Source: Bacteroidota bacterium (GTDB lineage: Bacteria; Bacteroidota; Bacteroidia; B-17B0; Aurantibacillaceae). From it: a stretch of 64,000 nucleotides of DNA. The notes below the pieces were generated by a model. That model was not told the DNA's origin, did no database searches, and was given only the letters and a program-made list of their open reading frames with translations. Both the position numbers and the translations under genes were made by a program. Of this stretch, positions 1-7,868 are shown piece by piece. How positions within the stretch are numbered: position 1 is the first letter of the stretch; each line of letters starts with the position of its first letter. The stretch spans positions 248,001-312,000 of the forward strand of contig JAFLBH010000004.1 of NCBI GenBank assembly GCA_017303905.1, in the 5' to 3' direction.

Positions 1-2
1 AT

Positions 3-80
3 AAAATTGCATTTGAAAAAGGTAAACCTTCAAAAAACATTGCAAAGACCATTGATGTAACAATGAAAATTGAATACTAA
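3..80 (+). CDS. C-terminal fragment of an unidentified protein
   Basis: An open frame enters from the left edge and stops with TAA at 78-80. It encodes about 25 residues ending in DVTMKIEY. The CoaB start follows 1 base later, so the two genes are probably cotranscribed. The fragment is too short for me to name a family. I see no clear match to the CoaC (PPC decarboxylase) domain that usually precedes CoaB. Confidence 0.5.
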   Translation, partial: KIAFEKGKPSKNIAKTIDVTMKIEY

Positions 81-81
81 A

Positions 82-744
82 ATGTTAAGCGGGAAACGGA
101 TATTAATTACAGCAGGGCCAACTAAAGAGTTTATTGATCCTGTAAGATTCATCTCAAATGCATCATCCGGAAAAATGGGTTATGCCATTGCTGAGGAGTT
201 AAACCACAAGGGTGCAGATGTAATTCTAGTTTCCGGCCCAACAAATTTAAAATGTAACTCTTCGCAAATTAAAATTGTTCAGGTAACAACAGCTTTAGAA
301 ATGTTACAAGCATGTCAGCACTATTTCGATAGTGTTGACATTGCTATTTTTACGGCTGCTGTAGCCGATTATAGACCTTTGATAATGGAGTCATCAAAAA
401 TCAAAAAGAATGATGAAACCATAACCATTCAGTTAACAAAGAATCCGGATATTGCTTATGAATTCGGCAAGGTAAAACGAGCAGATCAATTTTCGATCGG
501 CTTTGCTTTGGAAACCGATAATATTTTTGAGTATGGTAAAGGTAAAATGCAAAAAAAGAATTTGGACTTTATTGTACTGAACACCACTAATGAAAATGGG
601 GAAGGCTTCGGATTTGACACCAATAAAATCAGCCTTCTTTTTAGAGATAACTCAATAGAACATTTTCCTTTGAAATCTAAGACGGAAGTGGCAAGTGATA
701 TAATTGCTTCATTAGAAAAGCAATTGCAGCAATTATTTACATAA
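82..744 (+). CDS. coaB: phosphopantothenoylcysteine synthetase (stand-alone CoaB)
   Basis: This is the CoaB half of coenzyme A synthesis, which joins 4'-phosphopantothenate and cysteine using a nucleotide triphosphate in the cytoplasm. Family marks are ITAGPTKEFIDPVRFISN followed by SSGKMG (residues 8-33), AAVADYRP (92-99) with KIKK just after, and a C-terminal NTTN/GFGFDTN segment. At 220 residues it is only the synthetase domain; in most bacteria CoaB is fused behind the CoaC decarboxylase in one protein of about 400 residues. A TTG at 70 is in frame, but the ATG at 82 begins the usual L-S-G-K-R-I-L-I-T-A-G start and clears the upstream stop. CoaC must lie elsewhere or just upstream, outside this window. 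Confidence 0.88.
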   Translation: MLSGKRILITAGPTKEFIDPVRFISNASSGKMGYAIAEELNHKGADVILVSGPTNLKCNSSQIKIVQVTTALEMLQACQHYFDSVDIAIFTAAVADYRPLIMESSKIKKNDETITIQLTKNPDIAYEFGKVKRADQFSIGFALETDNIFEYGKGKMQKKNLDFIVLNTTNENGEGFGFDTNKISLLFRDNSIEHFPLKSKTEVASDIIASLEKQLQQLFT

Positions 745-885
745 CAATTGCCACTGTATTTAACTTAAATACAATAAGTTACCTTTTCTGTTAAAATATT
801 TCCGTTATTCCTGTAAGGAATTCAATTCATCTACTACTATCCCCTTAGAAGTAAAGCAATTATCATTTTCTAAACACTCGTGCAA

Positions 886-1437
886 ATGAAAAACATATTT
901 ATTTTATTGGGAGTATTAATCATCACTGCTTCGTTTACACCCAAAGCAAACGTGAATGAGGTAAATACATATCCTAAACCGGAAGGAGTAGACAATCTTC
1001 TTTTTTATGTTCAGCGTACTATTAATGCCAATACAATTGTTTATACGCTAAATGAAGATAAGGATGGTAATCTGAATGAAAAGGAACCGATTAAAGTTTA
1101 TTGGGTGAAGTATGCACAAGGAGGAAAAATTGACCCTTTAACATACATTCAAAGAAATTACGCTTATGGTGTTCAATCTAAAATGATTGATGCAGAGAAA
1201 AAGTCATTCTCATTTGAATTTGTTTCATACCATAAAAAGCAATTCTATCTATTGAAATCCGCTACGGATAAAAAATACCATGTATATGGCTATATCAATA
1301 ACAAACTGACTATTCTAAATAATATTCTTGTAAAAATTGAAGGTGGAACTTTTTGGGTTCCGAATGTAAAATACGTTGAAGTAAAAGCCTTTGATCCATC
1401 TGCTTCGGCAGAAGTAACCGAAATCATTAAGCCATAA
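886..1437 (+). CDS. secreted DUF4833-like protein
   Basis: A 183-residue protein with an N-terminal signal peptide (hydrophobic residues about 3-18, then a TPKAN stretch). The core NLLFYVQRTINANTIVYTLN, then KEPIKVYWVKYAQGG and YIQRNYAYGV, resembles the Bacteroidota domain I recall as DUF4833; that name is from memory. No catalytic motif is visible, and the predicted place is periplasm or outer-membrane face. A GTG at 880 is in frame, but the ATG at 886 starts directly at the K-N-I-F-I-L-L signal sequence. It is followed 18 bases later by the DinB gene on the same strand. Function unknown. Confidence 0.7.
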   Translation: MKNIFILLGVLIITASFTPKANVNEVNTYPKPEGVDNLLFYVQRTINANTIVYTLNEDKDGNLNEKEPIKVYWVKYAQGGKIDPLTYIQRNYAYGVQSKMIDAEKKSFSFEFVSYHKKQFYLLKSATDKKYHVYGYINNKLTILNNILVKIEGGTFWVPNVKYVEVKAFDPSASAEVTEIIKP

Positions 1438-1455
1438 CCCATTAAACATAAAATT

Positions 1456-1962
1456 ATGACCGGACACATCATCAACAACCTTGTGGAAATAAATGATCTT
1501 TTAAAGGGTTTATCACAAGAACAGTACAACCGACAACTCGAAATTTTAAGCAATGCTTCAATTGGTCAGCATGTGCGTCATATTTTAGAGTTTTACCAAT
1601 GCTTATTCAAAGGTGAGCAAAGTAAAGAAGTAAACTACGATGCTCGTCAGCGTGATTTAAAATTGGAGTCAGACGTGCATTTCGCATCAAAGACCATTGA
1701 TGATATTATCAATGCCTTACTTGACATAAAAGCCGATTTTCCGGTAACCTTTGTTGCAGATTATTCAACTGTAGAAGATCAGAAACCAACTTTAATTCAA
1801 TCATCCTTTTACAGAGAACTTGCTTATAATCTTGAGCATAGCATCCACCATCAGGCATTAATTAAAGTGGCTATCACTGAAATGCAGTTGACATCGTTAG
1901 TAAAAAACACATTCGGCTACGCACCATCAACCATCAGACATATAAAAATATGTGCACAGTAA
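1456..1962 (+). CDS. DinB-like metal-binding four-helix protein
   Basis: A 168-residue all-helical protein of the DinB/YfiT kind. The conserved histidines that would hold a divalent metal are visible in IGQHVRHILEF (His39, His42) and LEHSIHHQALIK (His128, His131, His132). Members act as metal-dependent thiol transferases or are uncharacterised, and the substrate cannot be read from sequence. The last 13 bases overlap the start of the next gene (ATG at 1950), indicating a coupled pair. The same DinB-NRDE pairing is, as far as I recall, common in Bacteroidota. Confidence 0.75.
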   Translation: MTGHIINNLVEINDLLKGLSQEQYNRQLEILSNASIGQHVRHILEFYQCLFKGEQSKEVNYDARQRDLKLESDVHFASKTIDDIINALLDIKADFPVTFVADYSTVEDQKPTLIQSSFYRELAYNLEHSIHHQALIKVAITEMQLTSLVKNTFGYAPSTIRHIKICAQ

Positions 1963-2687
1963 CATACATACCAACTCCCGCAGGATTTTATTTCACCTCA
2001 AGCAGAGATGAGAAAGCGAGTCGTGATACATTGAGTCCTGCATTATATGTGAATGATGGAATTCAACTTGTTTATCCGAAAGATGCATTGGCAGGTGGAA
2101 CCTGGATTGCCTCATCATTAGATGGAAAGACAACCTGTTTGTTAAACGGAGCTTTTGTAAATCATGTAAAGAAGGAGAGTTATAGTCGAAGCAGAGGATT
2201 GATTCTTTTAGAAAGCTTTAAATACAGTGATGCAAATGATTTGTACAATTCTATTGATTTAGAAAATGTTGAACCATTTACACTACTGTTATTAGACTAC
2301 ACTTCCGGAGATCTTAAAGCCTTTGACGAGTTTCGTTGGGATGGAGAAAATAAACATTTAAAAAAAATAGATACAGCCACTCCTCAAATATGGTCTTCTG
2401 CCACTTTATACAATCCAACAGTACAGCAAAAAAGAGAAGGACTTTTTAAACAGTGGATTAATAAACATATTGATTTTGTTGATGCAATGATATTAGACTT
2501 CCATAATAGAAAACATGGTTTAGCAAGTTCGGAAGATTTATTAATGAAGGGAGAAGGTGATTTAATGACTTTGAGTATTTCGCAAATTCATTTTAATGAA
2601 GGTGAAGCTCTATTTAATTATCATGACATCATTCAAAACAAGTTGCACACAGTTAAACTCAATCAAAAGGAGGTAGTACATGTATAG
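1950..2687 (+). CDS. NRDE (TANGO2-like) family protein
   Basis: A 245-residue protein beginning MCTVTY, with SSRDE (residues 17-21) in the place of the family's Asn-Arg-Asp-Glu signature. AGGTWIASSLDG and CLLNGAF follow. The N-terminal Cys2 after Met removal fits an Ntn-hydrolase-like arrangement, which is family knowledge rather than something proven here. Bacterial NRDE proteins are of unknown role; the eukaryotic relative TANGO2 is linked to heme handling and membrane traffic. It overlaps the DinB gene by 13 bases at its start and the next gene by 8 bases at its end, so it sits inside a translationally coupled operon. Confidence 0.8.
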   Translation: MCTVTYIPTPAGFYFTSSRDEKASRDTLSPALYVNDGIQLVYPKDALAGGTWIASSLDGKTTCLLNGAFVNHVKKESYSRSRGLILLESFKYSDANDLYNSIDLENVEPFTLLLLDYTSGDLKAFDEFRWDGENKHLKKIDTATPQIWSSATLYNPTVQQKREGLFKQWINKHIDFVDAMILDFHNRKHGLASSEDLLMKGEGDLMTLSISQIHFNEGEALFNYHDIIQNKLHTVKLNQKEVVHV

Positions 2688-3357
2688 CGGAATAGCAATA
2701 GCACTGGCATGGCCTGAAACTTTATGTAAACAAGCCGGGGCTTGGTACGACAAGCCTTTAAAATGGTTCGGCATTAATAAATCGAACTATTACAAAGTTG
2801 GACATGCAGCAGTTGTTCTAATTGAAAAGGAATCCGGAAACTGCCACTATTTCGATTTTGGTCGTTACCATGCACCCTATCAATATGGACGAGTTAGAAG
2901 TGCTTATTCCGACCATGATCTCGAAATAAAAAGCAAAGCGCTTTTTGATAAAAATGGCAGACTAACAAATTATAATGAGATATTATGGGAACTTTACAAA
3001 AACGAATCTTGTCATGGCAATGGAAACTTGCATGCTTCGTATTGCGATGTTGATTTCAATAAAGCATTTAATAAAGCAAATCAAATGCAATTAGCATCAC
3101 CAATTCCTTACGGGCCATTTTTACCAAATGGAACTAACTGCTCCCGATTCGTAAATACAGTTATTGTAAGTGGTTCTCCAAAGTGGTATCATAAGTTAGT
3201 GTTGAATTATCCAAAAACATTAAGTCCAACACCCATCGGAAATGTAAAGACATTATCGAATTATGCAATCATTGGTGTTACATGTAATTCACCTGTTCTG
3301 AAACCAAAATACATTCCCATCCCATTCTCAAATGAAGCAAGCAGAAGTATATCATAA
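2680..3357 (+). CDS. putative papain-like (permuted NlpC/P60-type) protein, DUF6695-like
   Basis: A 225-residue cytoplasmic-looking protein with no signal peptide. It resembles a Bacteroidota family I recall as DUF6695; the name is uncertain. Two segments stand out. KVGHAAVVLIEK carries His42 at the start of a beta-rich stretch that runs to YFDFGRYHAP, and NGTNCSRFVNT carries Cys154. A His-first, Cys-later order with N-C-x-x-F is what circularly permuted papain-like (NlpC/P60, YiiX) enzymes show, so hydrolase activity is a reasonable inference. It overlaps the NRDE gene by 8 bases and the next ORF by 26 bases in a different frame. Confidence 0.6.
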   Translation: MYSGIAIALAWPETLCKQAGAWYDKPLKWFGINKSNYYKVGHAAVVLIEKESGNCHYFDFGRYHAPYQYGRVRSAYSDHDLEIKSKALFDKNGRLTNYNEILWELYKNESCHGNGNLHASYCDVDFNKAFNKANQMQLASPIPYGPFLPNGTNCSRFVNTVIVSGSPKWYHKLVLNYPKTLSPTPIGNVKTLSNYAIIGVTCNSPVLKPKYIPIPFSNEASRSIS

Positions 3358-3649
3358 AATCGTACCAAGTCCAAGTAAACCAATTCATTTGCCGGAAAGT
3401 ATTAAATGGCTGAGCGGTGAAGGTTGTGGATCGTGGTTTAATATAGAAAGTAATGGGGATGACTTTTTAATAGCTAGATATAGTCCTGAAGGGAAATTGG
3501 AATGTTCGGGAATCTTCCAACAAGTTTCAGGAGAAACCATCAATCTTAATCTTGATTATGAATATACCTACCTGAGTCATTGTGCAGAAGTGAATATTAT
3601 TCAGAATGAACAAAAAGTAAAATTTAAACTAATATCAAAGAATATATGA
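3332..3649 (+). CDS. small protein, possible detached C-terminal domain of the preceding gene
   Basis: A 105-residue protein in another frame that overlaps the end of the papain-like gene by 26 bases. It has the sequence PESIKWLSGEGCGSWFNI, then beta-rich segments with FLIARYSPEGKLECSGIF and YLSHCAEVNII. No signal peptide or membrane segment is visible. The large overlap suggests it was once fused to the preceding gene and is now expressed by coupling, or that a frameshift separates the two halves. Its stop overlaps the next ATG (3646-3649, ATGA). Function unknown. Confidence 0.6.
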   Translation: MKQAEVYHKIVPSPSKPIHLPESIKWLSGEGCGSWFNIESNGDDFLIARYSPEGKLECSGIFQQVSGETINLNLDYEYTYLSHCAEVNIIQNEQKVKFKLISKNI

Positions 3650-4095
3650 AGACAATAGCATTTACAACAATTTCACTTGCCATACTTCTTTTTGTTTCCG
3701 GATTTAAATACAGAAAAAGTGAAGTAAAAGTTGAAGGAGGAATCCAATTTTTTACCGGAACATGGCAACAAGCTTTGGATAAAGCTAAAAAAGAAAATAA
3801 ATACATTTTTCTTGATGCCTATGCTAGTTGGTGTGGGCCATGCAAAATGATGAAAAATAAAACCTTTGCAGATAAAGCTGTGGGAGATTTTTACAATAAG
3901 AATTTTGTTTGCATTGCAATCGACATGGAAAAATCCGGAGATGGATCTGCATTAGCGGAAAAATACTCCGTAGAAGCTTATCCTACTTTAATCTATTTAC
4001 AACCTGACGGTAAATTCATAGGAAAAGCAATGGGCTTTCGTAAGTCAAAAGAATTTTTAGAAATGGGCGAACAAGTTGTTGCAAAAGCAAAATAA
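3646..4095 (+). CDS. exported thioredoxin-fold protein (WCGPC)
   Basis: A 149-residue protein with a signal peptide (hydrophobic residues 5-20), then a thioredoxin domain. The active site WCGPC is at residues 62-66 and the cis-proline loop AYPTL is around Pro113. The two cysteines and the cis-Pro are intact, so a dithiol/disulfide role in the periplasm is likely, as in DsbD-gamma or thioredoxin-like reductases. It starts on an ATGA overlap with the gene before it. It is followed after 1 base by a second thioredoxin-fold gene without a signal peptide, giving a periplasmic/cytoplasmic pair. Confidence 0.85.
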   Translation: MKTIAFTTISLAILLFVSGFKYRKSEVKVEGGIQFFTGTWQQALDKAKKENKYIFLDAYASWCGPCKMMKNKTFADKAVGDFYNKNFVCIAIDMEKSGDGSALAEKYSVEAYPTLIYLQPDGKFIGKAMGFRKSKEFLEMGEQVVAKAK

Positions 4096-4096
4096 T

Positions 4097-4720
4097 ATGG
4101 AATTAGAAAAAATATTTAAATCTGCTTTAAGTTACGCAGAGTACAGAGAATTAGTAGATAACCTGATTGCAGGTGGTAAAACAACAGGTAACACTCAAAG
4201 CGAAAAGTTGCTTGAGTTTACCAAGTTGAATGTTCAGCGAATGAATCGACTTGATAAAACAGTTCAATTGAGTTCAGATGCTATTAATAAATTTAAGTCG
4301 CAATCTCACCCCGTGAATATGCTTTTAATTGGCGATGCGTGGTGTGGTGATTGCGCACAAATAATCCCCGTAATTAATAAAATTGCCGAGAGTTCAGAGG
4401 GCAAGTATAACTTTAAAATAATATCAAGAGATGCTTATCCCGGATTGATTGATAAATATCATTCAAATGGAGCGAAAGCTATTCCCAAGCTTTTAGTACT
4501 ATGTAATGAAACAGGTGAATTGTTGTGTACATGGGGGCCACGACCAACCCCGGCACAACAAATTATGTTGAACTGGAAAGAAAATAAGGATACTATAACT
4601 TGGGAAGATTTTGAGAAAGAATTGCATTTATGGTATGCTCGAGATAAAGGACAAACAATAATAAATGAGTTTACCCAGTTAATGGCACAATGCGAAAGGA
4701 AAACTATTTTACAGCCTTAA
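4097..4720 (+). CDS. cytoplasmic thioredoxin-fold protein (WCGDC)
   Basis: A 207-residue protein without a signal peptide. NMLLIGDAWCGDCAQIIPVI holds a CxxC at residues 83-86, followed by the cis-proline region AKAIPKLLVL and the phrase TWGPRPTPAQ, typical of a Bacteroidota/Firmicutes thioredoxin family with C-G-D-C. A long helical N-terminal extension of about 70 residues precedes the fold. An in-frame TTG at 4076 lies inside the preceding gene; the ATG at 4097 is preferred. The substrate is unknown. The 3' end overlaps the small membrane-protein gene by 31 bases. Confidence 0.82.
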   Translation: MELEKIFKSALSYAEYRELVDNLIAGGKTTGNTQSEKLLEFTKLNVQRMNRLDKTVQLSSDAINKFKSQSHPVNMLLIGDAWCGDCAQIIPVINKIAESSEGKYNFKIISRDAYPGLIDKYHSNGAKAIPKLLVLCNETGELLCTWGPRPTPAQQIMLNWKENKDTITWEDFEKELHLWYARDKGQTIINEFTQLMAQCERKTILQP

Positions 4721-4878
4721 AAGTGGCATTGCTCATCGGTACAGTTTTAAACTTGATTAATAGTTATGATTCTATTTTCAATGGCGAATGGTCAATAAAA
4801 TTATTATTTAAGGTTTTATTGACCTATTGTGTACCATTTGGTGTATCACTTTATTCATCATGGAAAGCAATTAAATAA
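4690..4878 (+). CDS. small membrane protein resembling NrtS nitrate/nitrite transporter
   Basis: A 62-residue protein with two predicted membrane segments (about residues 8-28 and 37-56). The pattern ALKVALLIGTVLNLIN, a short polar loop with D-S-I-F, then LLKVLLTYCVPFGVSLYSSW-like sequence resembles the small NrtS family that I recall as two-helix nitrate/nitrite transporters. No search could be run. It begins inside the 3' end of the thioredoxin-fold gene, overlapping by 31 bases, and is followed after 10 bases by a secreted protein gene. No nitrate-assimilation genes are nearby, so the substrate is not supported by context. Confidence 0.58.
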   Translation: MRKENYFTALKVALLIGTVLNLINSYDSIFNGEWSIKLLFKVLLTYCVPFGVSLYSSWKAIK

Positions 4879-4888
4879 AAACCACAAA

Positions 4889-5500
4889 ATGAGAAAACGT
4901 GTTTGGCTACTATTTATGAATATGTTTCTGCTTTTCGGTTTTATTTCCGTTAAAGCGCAGCATGTGAATTTGTCAAATTTTTATTTGATCCCAAACAATA
5001 AAGAGGTTTTGCTGTACTGGACAATAGATAGTGGCCCAACTTGCAATGGCATAACTGTATGGCATTCTTCCGACAGTGTAAATTATGAGGAAATTGGAAA
5101 TATTGGTGGAGTTTGCGGGAGTAGCAGCTCGGCAACACCTTATAATTTCACAGATAAGAGCCCACTTTTAAATTCAGTTAATTATTACAAGTTAAGACTT
5201 GGATATGCTCAGTTTACAGAAGTTAAAACTATTACAATTAAATATACTGAGCCGGGTAAACTTTATGTATACCCTAATCCATCCATTAATCAAGCAAAGA
5301 TTGAATTTAACAACGATCGCAATAAACAATTTTCCTTAACTGTAACAAATAGCATTGGAAATGTCATTTATAAAAAAGAGGGCGTAGTTGAGAGTGAAAT
5401 ATTTTTAGATACATCAAGTTGGAATAACGGATCATATTACATCACGCTAACAGATGATTCAGGAAATATTTTAAAGGAGAAATTAATCATTACAAAGTAG
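4889..5500 (+). CDS. small secreted protein with T9SS type A sorting domain
   Basis: A 203-residue protein: signal peptide (about residues 3-21, ending V-K-A-Q), then a beta-sandwich segment, then a C-terminal sorting domain. The domain begins YVYPNPSINQAKIEF and ends with GSYYITLTDDSG and LIITK. This is the classic type IX secretion tail, so export across the outer membrane and surface attachment or release is expected. The middle segment (LLYWTIDSG, DSVNYEEIG, YYKLRLG) matches the fibronectin-like module that often precedes the tail. The ATG at 4889 is chosen because an upstream in-frame start lies inside the previous gene and would bury the signal peptide. Confidence 0.83.
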   Translation: MRKRVWLLFMNMFLLFGFISVKAQHVNLSNFYLIPNNKEVLLYWTIDSGPTCNGITVWHSSDSVNYEEIGNIGGVCGSSSSATPYNFTDKSPLLNSVNYYKLRLGYAQFTEVKTITIKYTEPGKLYVYPNPSINQAKIEFNNDRNKQFSLTVTNSIGNVIYKKEGVVESEIFLDTSSWNNGSYYITLTDDSGNILKEKLIITK

Positions 5501-5501
5501 T

Positions 5502-6059
5502 ATGCCGCATATTAAAGTAATAGAGCATAATGAAGCTGAAGGCGATTTAAAAGTTATCTATGATGACTTAGTAGCAAAGAGGGGGAAATTGGCAGAAGTC
5601 CATAAAATACAAAGCCTAAATCCGGATTCCATTGTGAAGCATATGGATTTTTACATGACCATCATGTACTCTAAATCTCCCTTAAGCAGGGCTCAGCGTG
5701 AAATGATAGCTGTGGTGGTAAGTGCAGCAAACAACTGCAAGTATTGTCAGATACATCATGCTGAAGCCTTAAATCATTATTGGAAGGATCAAAAGAAGAT
5801 AGACCAATTGAAAAGGGATTTTAGCAAATTAGATATTACTGGTGTTGACATGCTATTATGCGATATGGCATGGCAATTAACCAGACTTCCAAGTTTACCT
5901 ACAGAAACATTTATTTCAAAACTGAAGGCACTTGGATTAGAGGACAGAGCCATCTTAGATGCAAACTTGGTTATAGCCTATTTTAATTTTGTGAATAGAA
6001 TGGTGCTTGGGCTTGGTGTTGAACTTGAGCAAGACAAAGGCACTGGGTATAAATATTAA
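5502..6059 (+). CDS. peroxidase-related carboxymuconolactone decarboxylase (AhpD-like) family protein
   Basis: A 185-residue helical protein. The redox motif NNCKYCQIHH gives Cys79, Cys82 and His86, and QREMIAVVVS holds Glu68; these are the AhpD-like proton-relay and CxxC residues. The family reduces peroxides or acts in oxidative stress, in the cytoplasm. The ATG follows the previous stop by one base, so the gene is probably read through from the T9SS gene. It is followed 10 bases later by a membrane-protein gene of the metal-related cluster. Confidence 0.85.
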   Translation: MPHIKVIEHNEAEGDLKVIYDDLVAKRGKLAEVHKIQSLNPDSIVKHMDFYMTIMYSKSPLSRAQREMIAVVVSAANNCKYCQIHHAEALNHYWKDQKKIDQLKRDFSKLDITGVDMLLCDMAWQLTRLPSLPTETFISKLKALGLEDRAILDANLVIAYFNFVNRMVLGLGVELEQDKGTGYKY

Positions 6060-6069
6060 AAGTAATACC

Positions 6070-6279
6070 ATGATTAAAATAATTGAAAAATACGGATTCT
6101 TTAGGTTAACCTTAATACCATTAGGTGTGGTGATTATTATATCTGCGATTATTAACGGCATTTGGGGAATGGGAGTAGTTGGTTTAATTGTCCTGATATT
6201 TGGCTTAATGAACAAATGCTTACTTTTGGGTAATTGTGAAATTCCCATTAGGAAAAATAAAAACAGTAGTGAACAATAA
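6070..6279 (+). CDS. small DUF2892/YgaP-like membrane protein
   Basis: A 69-residue protein with two membrane helices (about 14-30 and 35-50), ending NKCLLLGNCEIPIRK. The order R-L-x-L-I-P-x-G, two helices, then C-x-L-x-x-x-x-G-x-C fits small DUF2892 proteins (R-x-x-R at the N-end, C-P-L at the C-end). Homologues are often found beside rhodanese or metal-transport genes. A frame extending upstream to 6007 lies inside the previous gene; ATG 6070 is used. It overlaps the MerC gene by 11 bases if that starts at 6269. Confidence 0.65.
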   Translation: MIKIIEKYGFFRLTLIPLGVVIIISAIINGIWGMGVVGLIVLIFGLMNKCLLLGNCEIPIRKNKNSSEQ

Positions 6280-6859
6280 GCTAGCAATAGAAAAAATCGG
6301 GTTAATAGGAATTGCATTAACTGCAATCACCTCACCTTGTTGTTTTCCTCTCTTTGGAGTGGTAATTTCAAGTCTTGGGTATAGTTCATTTGAGTTATTC
6401 GGAAATTCTACAATGTATGTTTTCCTTGGCTTTTCATTTCTTGCATTTATTGGAAGCGTGTTCTCTTTTCTTTATCATAGAAAGATAACTGCACTTATTA
6501 TTGCTGTTGTATCCGTTGGGTTGGTGTTCTACAATTATTTTAGTTCTTATGAGGGTAATGAATTTACTAACCTTGGAATGATTGGATTAATGATTTCCGG
6601 ATTGATGAATTATTATGAAACAAAAATATTTAATCTTATGAAAAACAAAAGTGTAATTCTCCAGTCAACCATTACATGCCCCAACTGCGGACATAAAAAA
6701 GAAGAAACAATGCCTACAGATGCCTGTCAATATTTTTATGAATGTGAGAACTGCAAAGCTCAGTTAAAACCAAAGCAAGGAGATTGCTGTGTGTATTGCA
6801 GCTATGGATCGGTTCCGTGTCCACCTATTCAAGAAACTGGAAAATCTTGTTGTGCTTGA
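6269..6859 (+). CDS. MerC-type membrane protein fused to a GDCCVxC metal-binding domain
   Basis: A 196-residue protein. The N-terminal part has about four membrane helices with the paired cysteines TSPCCFPLFG (Cys24-Cys25) of MerC mercury transporters. The soluble C-terminal part has a zinc-ribbon-like set (CPNCG at 137-141, CENC at 159-162) followed by GDCCVYCSYGS (171-181) and VPCPPIQ, ending in CC-A. That tail is otherwise known as a small stand-alone GDCCVxC protein. All positions are Cys codons, with no in-frame TGA, so this is not the selenoprotein form. Likely role: uptake or handling of Hg(II) or another soft metal. The start is uncertain; GTG 6269 gives an 11-base overlap, and a GTG at 6236 is also open. 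Confidence 0.75.
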   Translation: MNNKLAIEKIGLIGIALTAITSPCCFPLFGVVISSLGYSSFELFGNSTMYVFLGFSFLAFIGSVFSFLYHRKITALIIAVVSVGLVFYNYFSSYEGNEFTNLGMIGLMISGLMNYYETKIFNLMKNKSVILQSTITCPNCGHKKEETMPTDACQYFYECENCKAQLKPKQGDCCVYCSYGSVPCPPIQETGKSCCA

Positions 6860-6890
6860 TTCGATTAAGTAAAAAGAATTAAATTAGCGC

Positions 6891-7244
6891 ATGGCATTTG
6901 ATGAAAAATTAGTTGATCGCATACGAGAAACGTTAGTCGATTTACCAAAAGTTGAAGAAAAGTACATGTTCGGTGGTGTTTGTTTTATGGTTAACGGGAA
7001 AATGTGCATTGGCGTAGTTAAAGATGAAATGATGTGCAGAATTAATCCGGCAATGGATGAAGTTGTTCTTGAAAAGACAGGATGCCGACCAATGGATTTT
7101 ACAGGAAAAAGAATGAAAGGGTACGTTTTTATTAGTGATGAAGGAATGAAAACCAAAAAGGCATTTGAATATTGGGTGGATTTATGCATCGAATTTAACT
7201 CTTTGGCAAAAGCAAGTAAAAAGAAGACGAAGAAGGTGAAATAA
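6891..7244 (+). CDS. TfoX N-terminal domain protein
   Basis: A 117-residue protein consisting of the TfoX/Sxy N-terminal domain alone: VEEKYMFGGVCFMVNGKMCIGVVKDEMMCRI, shown here only as its span at about residues 20-50. The second half has GRPMDF-like and KGYVFI segments and a Lys-rich C-terminus. The helical C-terminal domain of competence regulator Sxy is absent, which is common in stand-alone members of unknown function. It lies 31 bases after the MerC gene and 20 bases before the Crp/Fnr gene on the same strand. Confidence 0.8.
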   Translation: MAFDEKLVDRIRETLVDLPKVEEKYMFGGVCFMVNGKMCIGVVKDEMMCRINPAMDEVVLEKTGCRPMDFTGKRMKGYVFISDEGMKTKKAFEYWVDLCIEFNSLAKASKKKTKKVK

Positions 7245-7264
7245 TTAATTATTAATGATGTTAA

Positions 7265-7828
7265 ATGACTTCTCTATTTCATTATTTCAAAAAATATAAT
7301 TCGCTTTCTAAAGAGGCAGAGAAAGCTATTGCTGAAATTTGTAAAGTAATTGCAATTAAAAAGAATCACGAACTTCAATCAATCGGTCACACGTGCAAAA
7401 CAATTTACTTTTTGAAAAAAGGGGTAGCAAGAATCTATTATTTTAAAGAAGATATTGATATCACCGAGAGTTTTTCTTTTGAAAACAACATGGTTGTTAG
7501 GTTTGAGAGTTTATTTACCGGAAGACCTTCTAAAAAAGCAATTCAGGTGCTTGAGGACTCAGAATTGATTGCTATTAATTCAAGTGAACTTTTTAAACTC
7601 TACGATAAGCACCATGATGTCGAAAGTCTGTTCAGGAAAATATTTGAAGCAGCTTTGGTTGATACAGTTAACAGAGTTGAAAGCATACAATTTCACACAG
7701 CAGAGGAACGCTATAATTCCTTAATAAAAGAAGCACCGGACGTACTTAAGCGAGTTCCGTTAAAGTATATTGCATCCTATCTTGGCATCACTCCTGTAAG
7801 CCTTAGCCGAATTCGAGGACAAAAGTAA
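7265..7828 (+). CDS. Crp/Fnr family transcriptional regulator
   Basis: A 187-residue regulator. Residues about 20-115 form the cyclic-nucleotide-binding-type beta-roll (KKNHELQSIGHTCKTIYFL, then KGVARIYYF). The long helix carries EERYNSLIKEAPDVLKRVP, and the C-terminal helix-turn-helix is KYIASYLGITPVSLSRIRGQ. No Fnr-type cysteine cluster is seen, and the phosphate-binding cassette arginine of true CRP is not obvious, so the signal is unknown. It precedes an MFS transporter and a rhodanese, which it could plausibly regulate; a short inverted repeat TATTG-N-CAATA lies in the promoter between them. Confidence 0.85.
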   Translation: MTSLFHYFKKYNSLSKEAEKAIAEICKVIAIKKNHELQSIGHTCKTIYFLKKGVARIYYFKEDIDITESFSFENNMVVRFESLFTGRPSKKAIQVLEDSELIAINSSELFKLYDKHHDVESLFRKIFEAALVDTVNRVESIQFHTAEERYNSLIKEAPDVLKRVPLKYIASYLGITPVSLSRIRGQK

Positions 7829-7868
7829 TTTCTTATCATATGTAAAGTGTTTTCAGATTTCATCAAGG

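Noticed and set aside
6784-6812. Selenocysteine in the GDCCVxC motif
   Set aside because: Related proteins can carry TGA here, but all Cys positions are TGT/TGC codons and no in-frame TGA occurs before the true stop.
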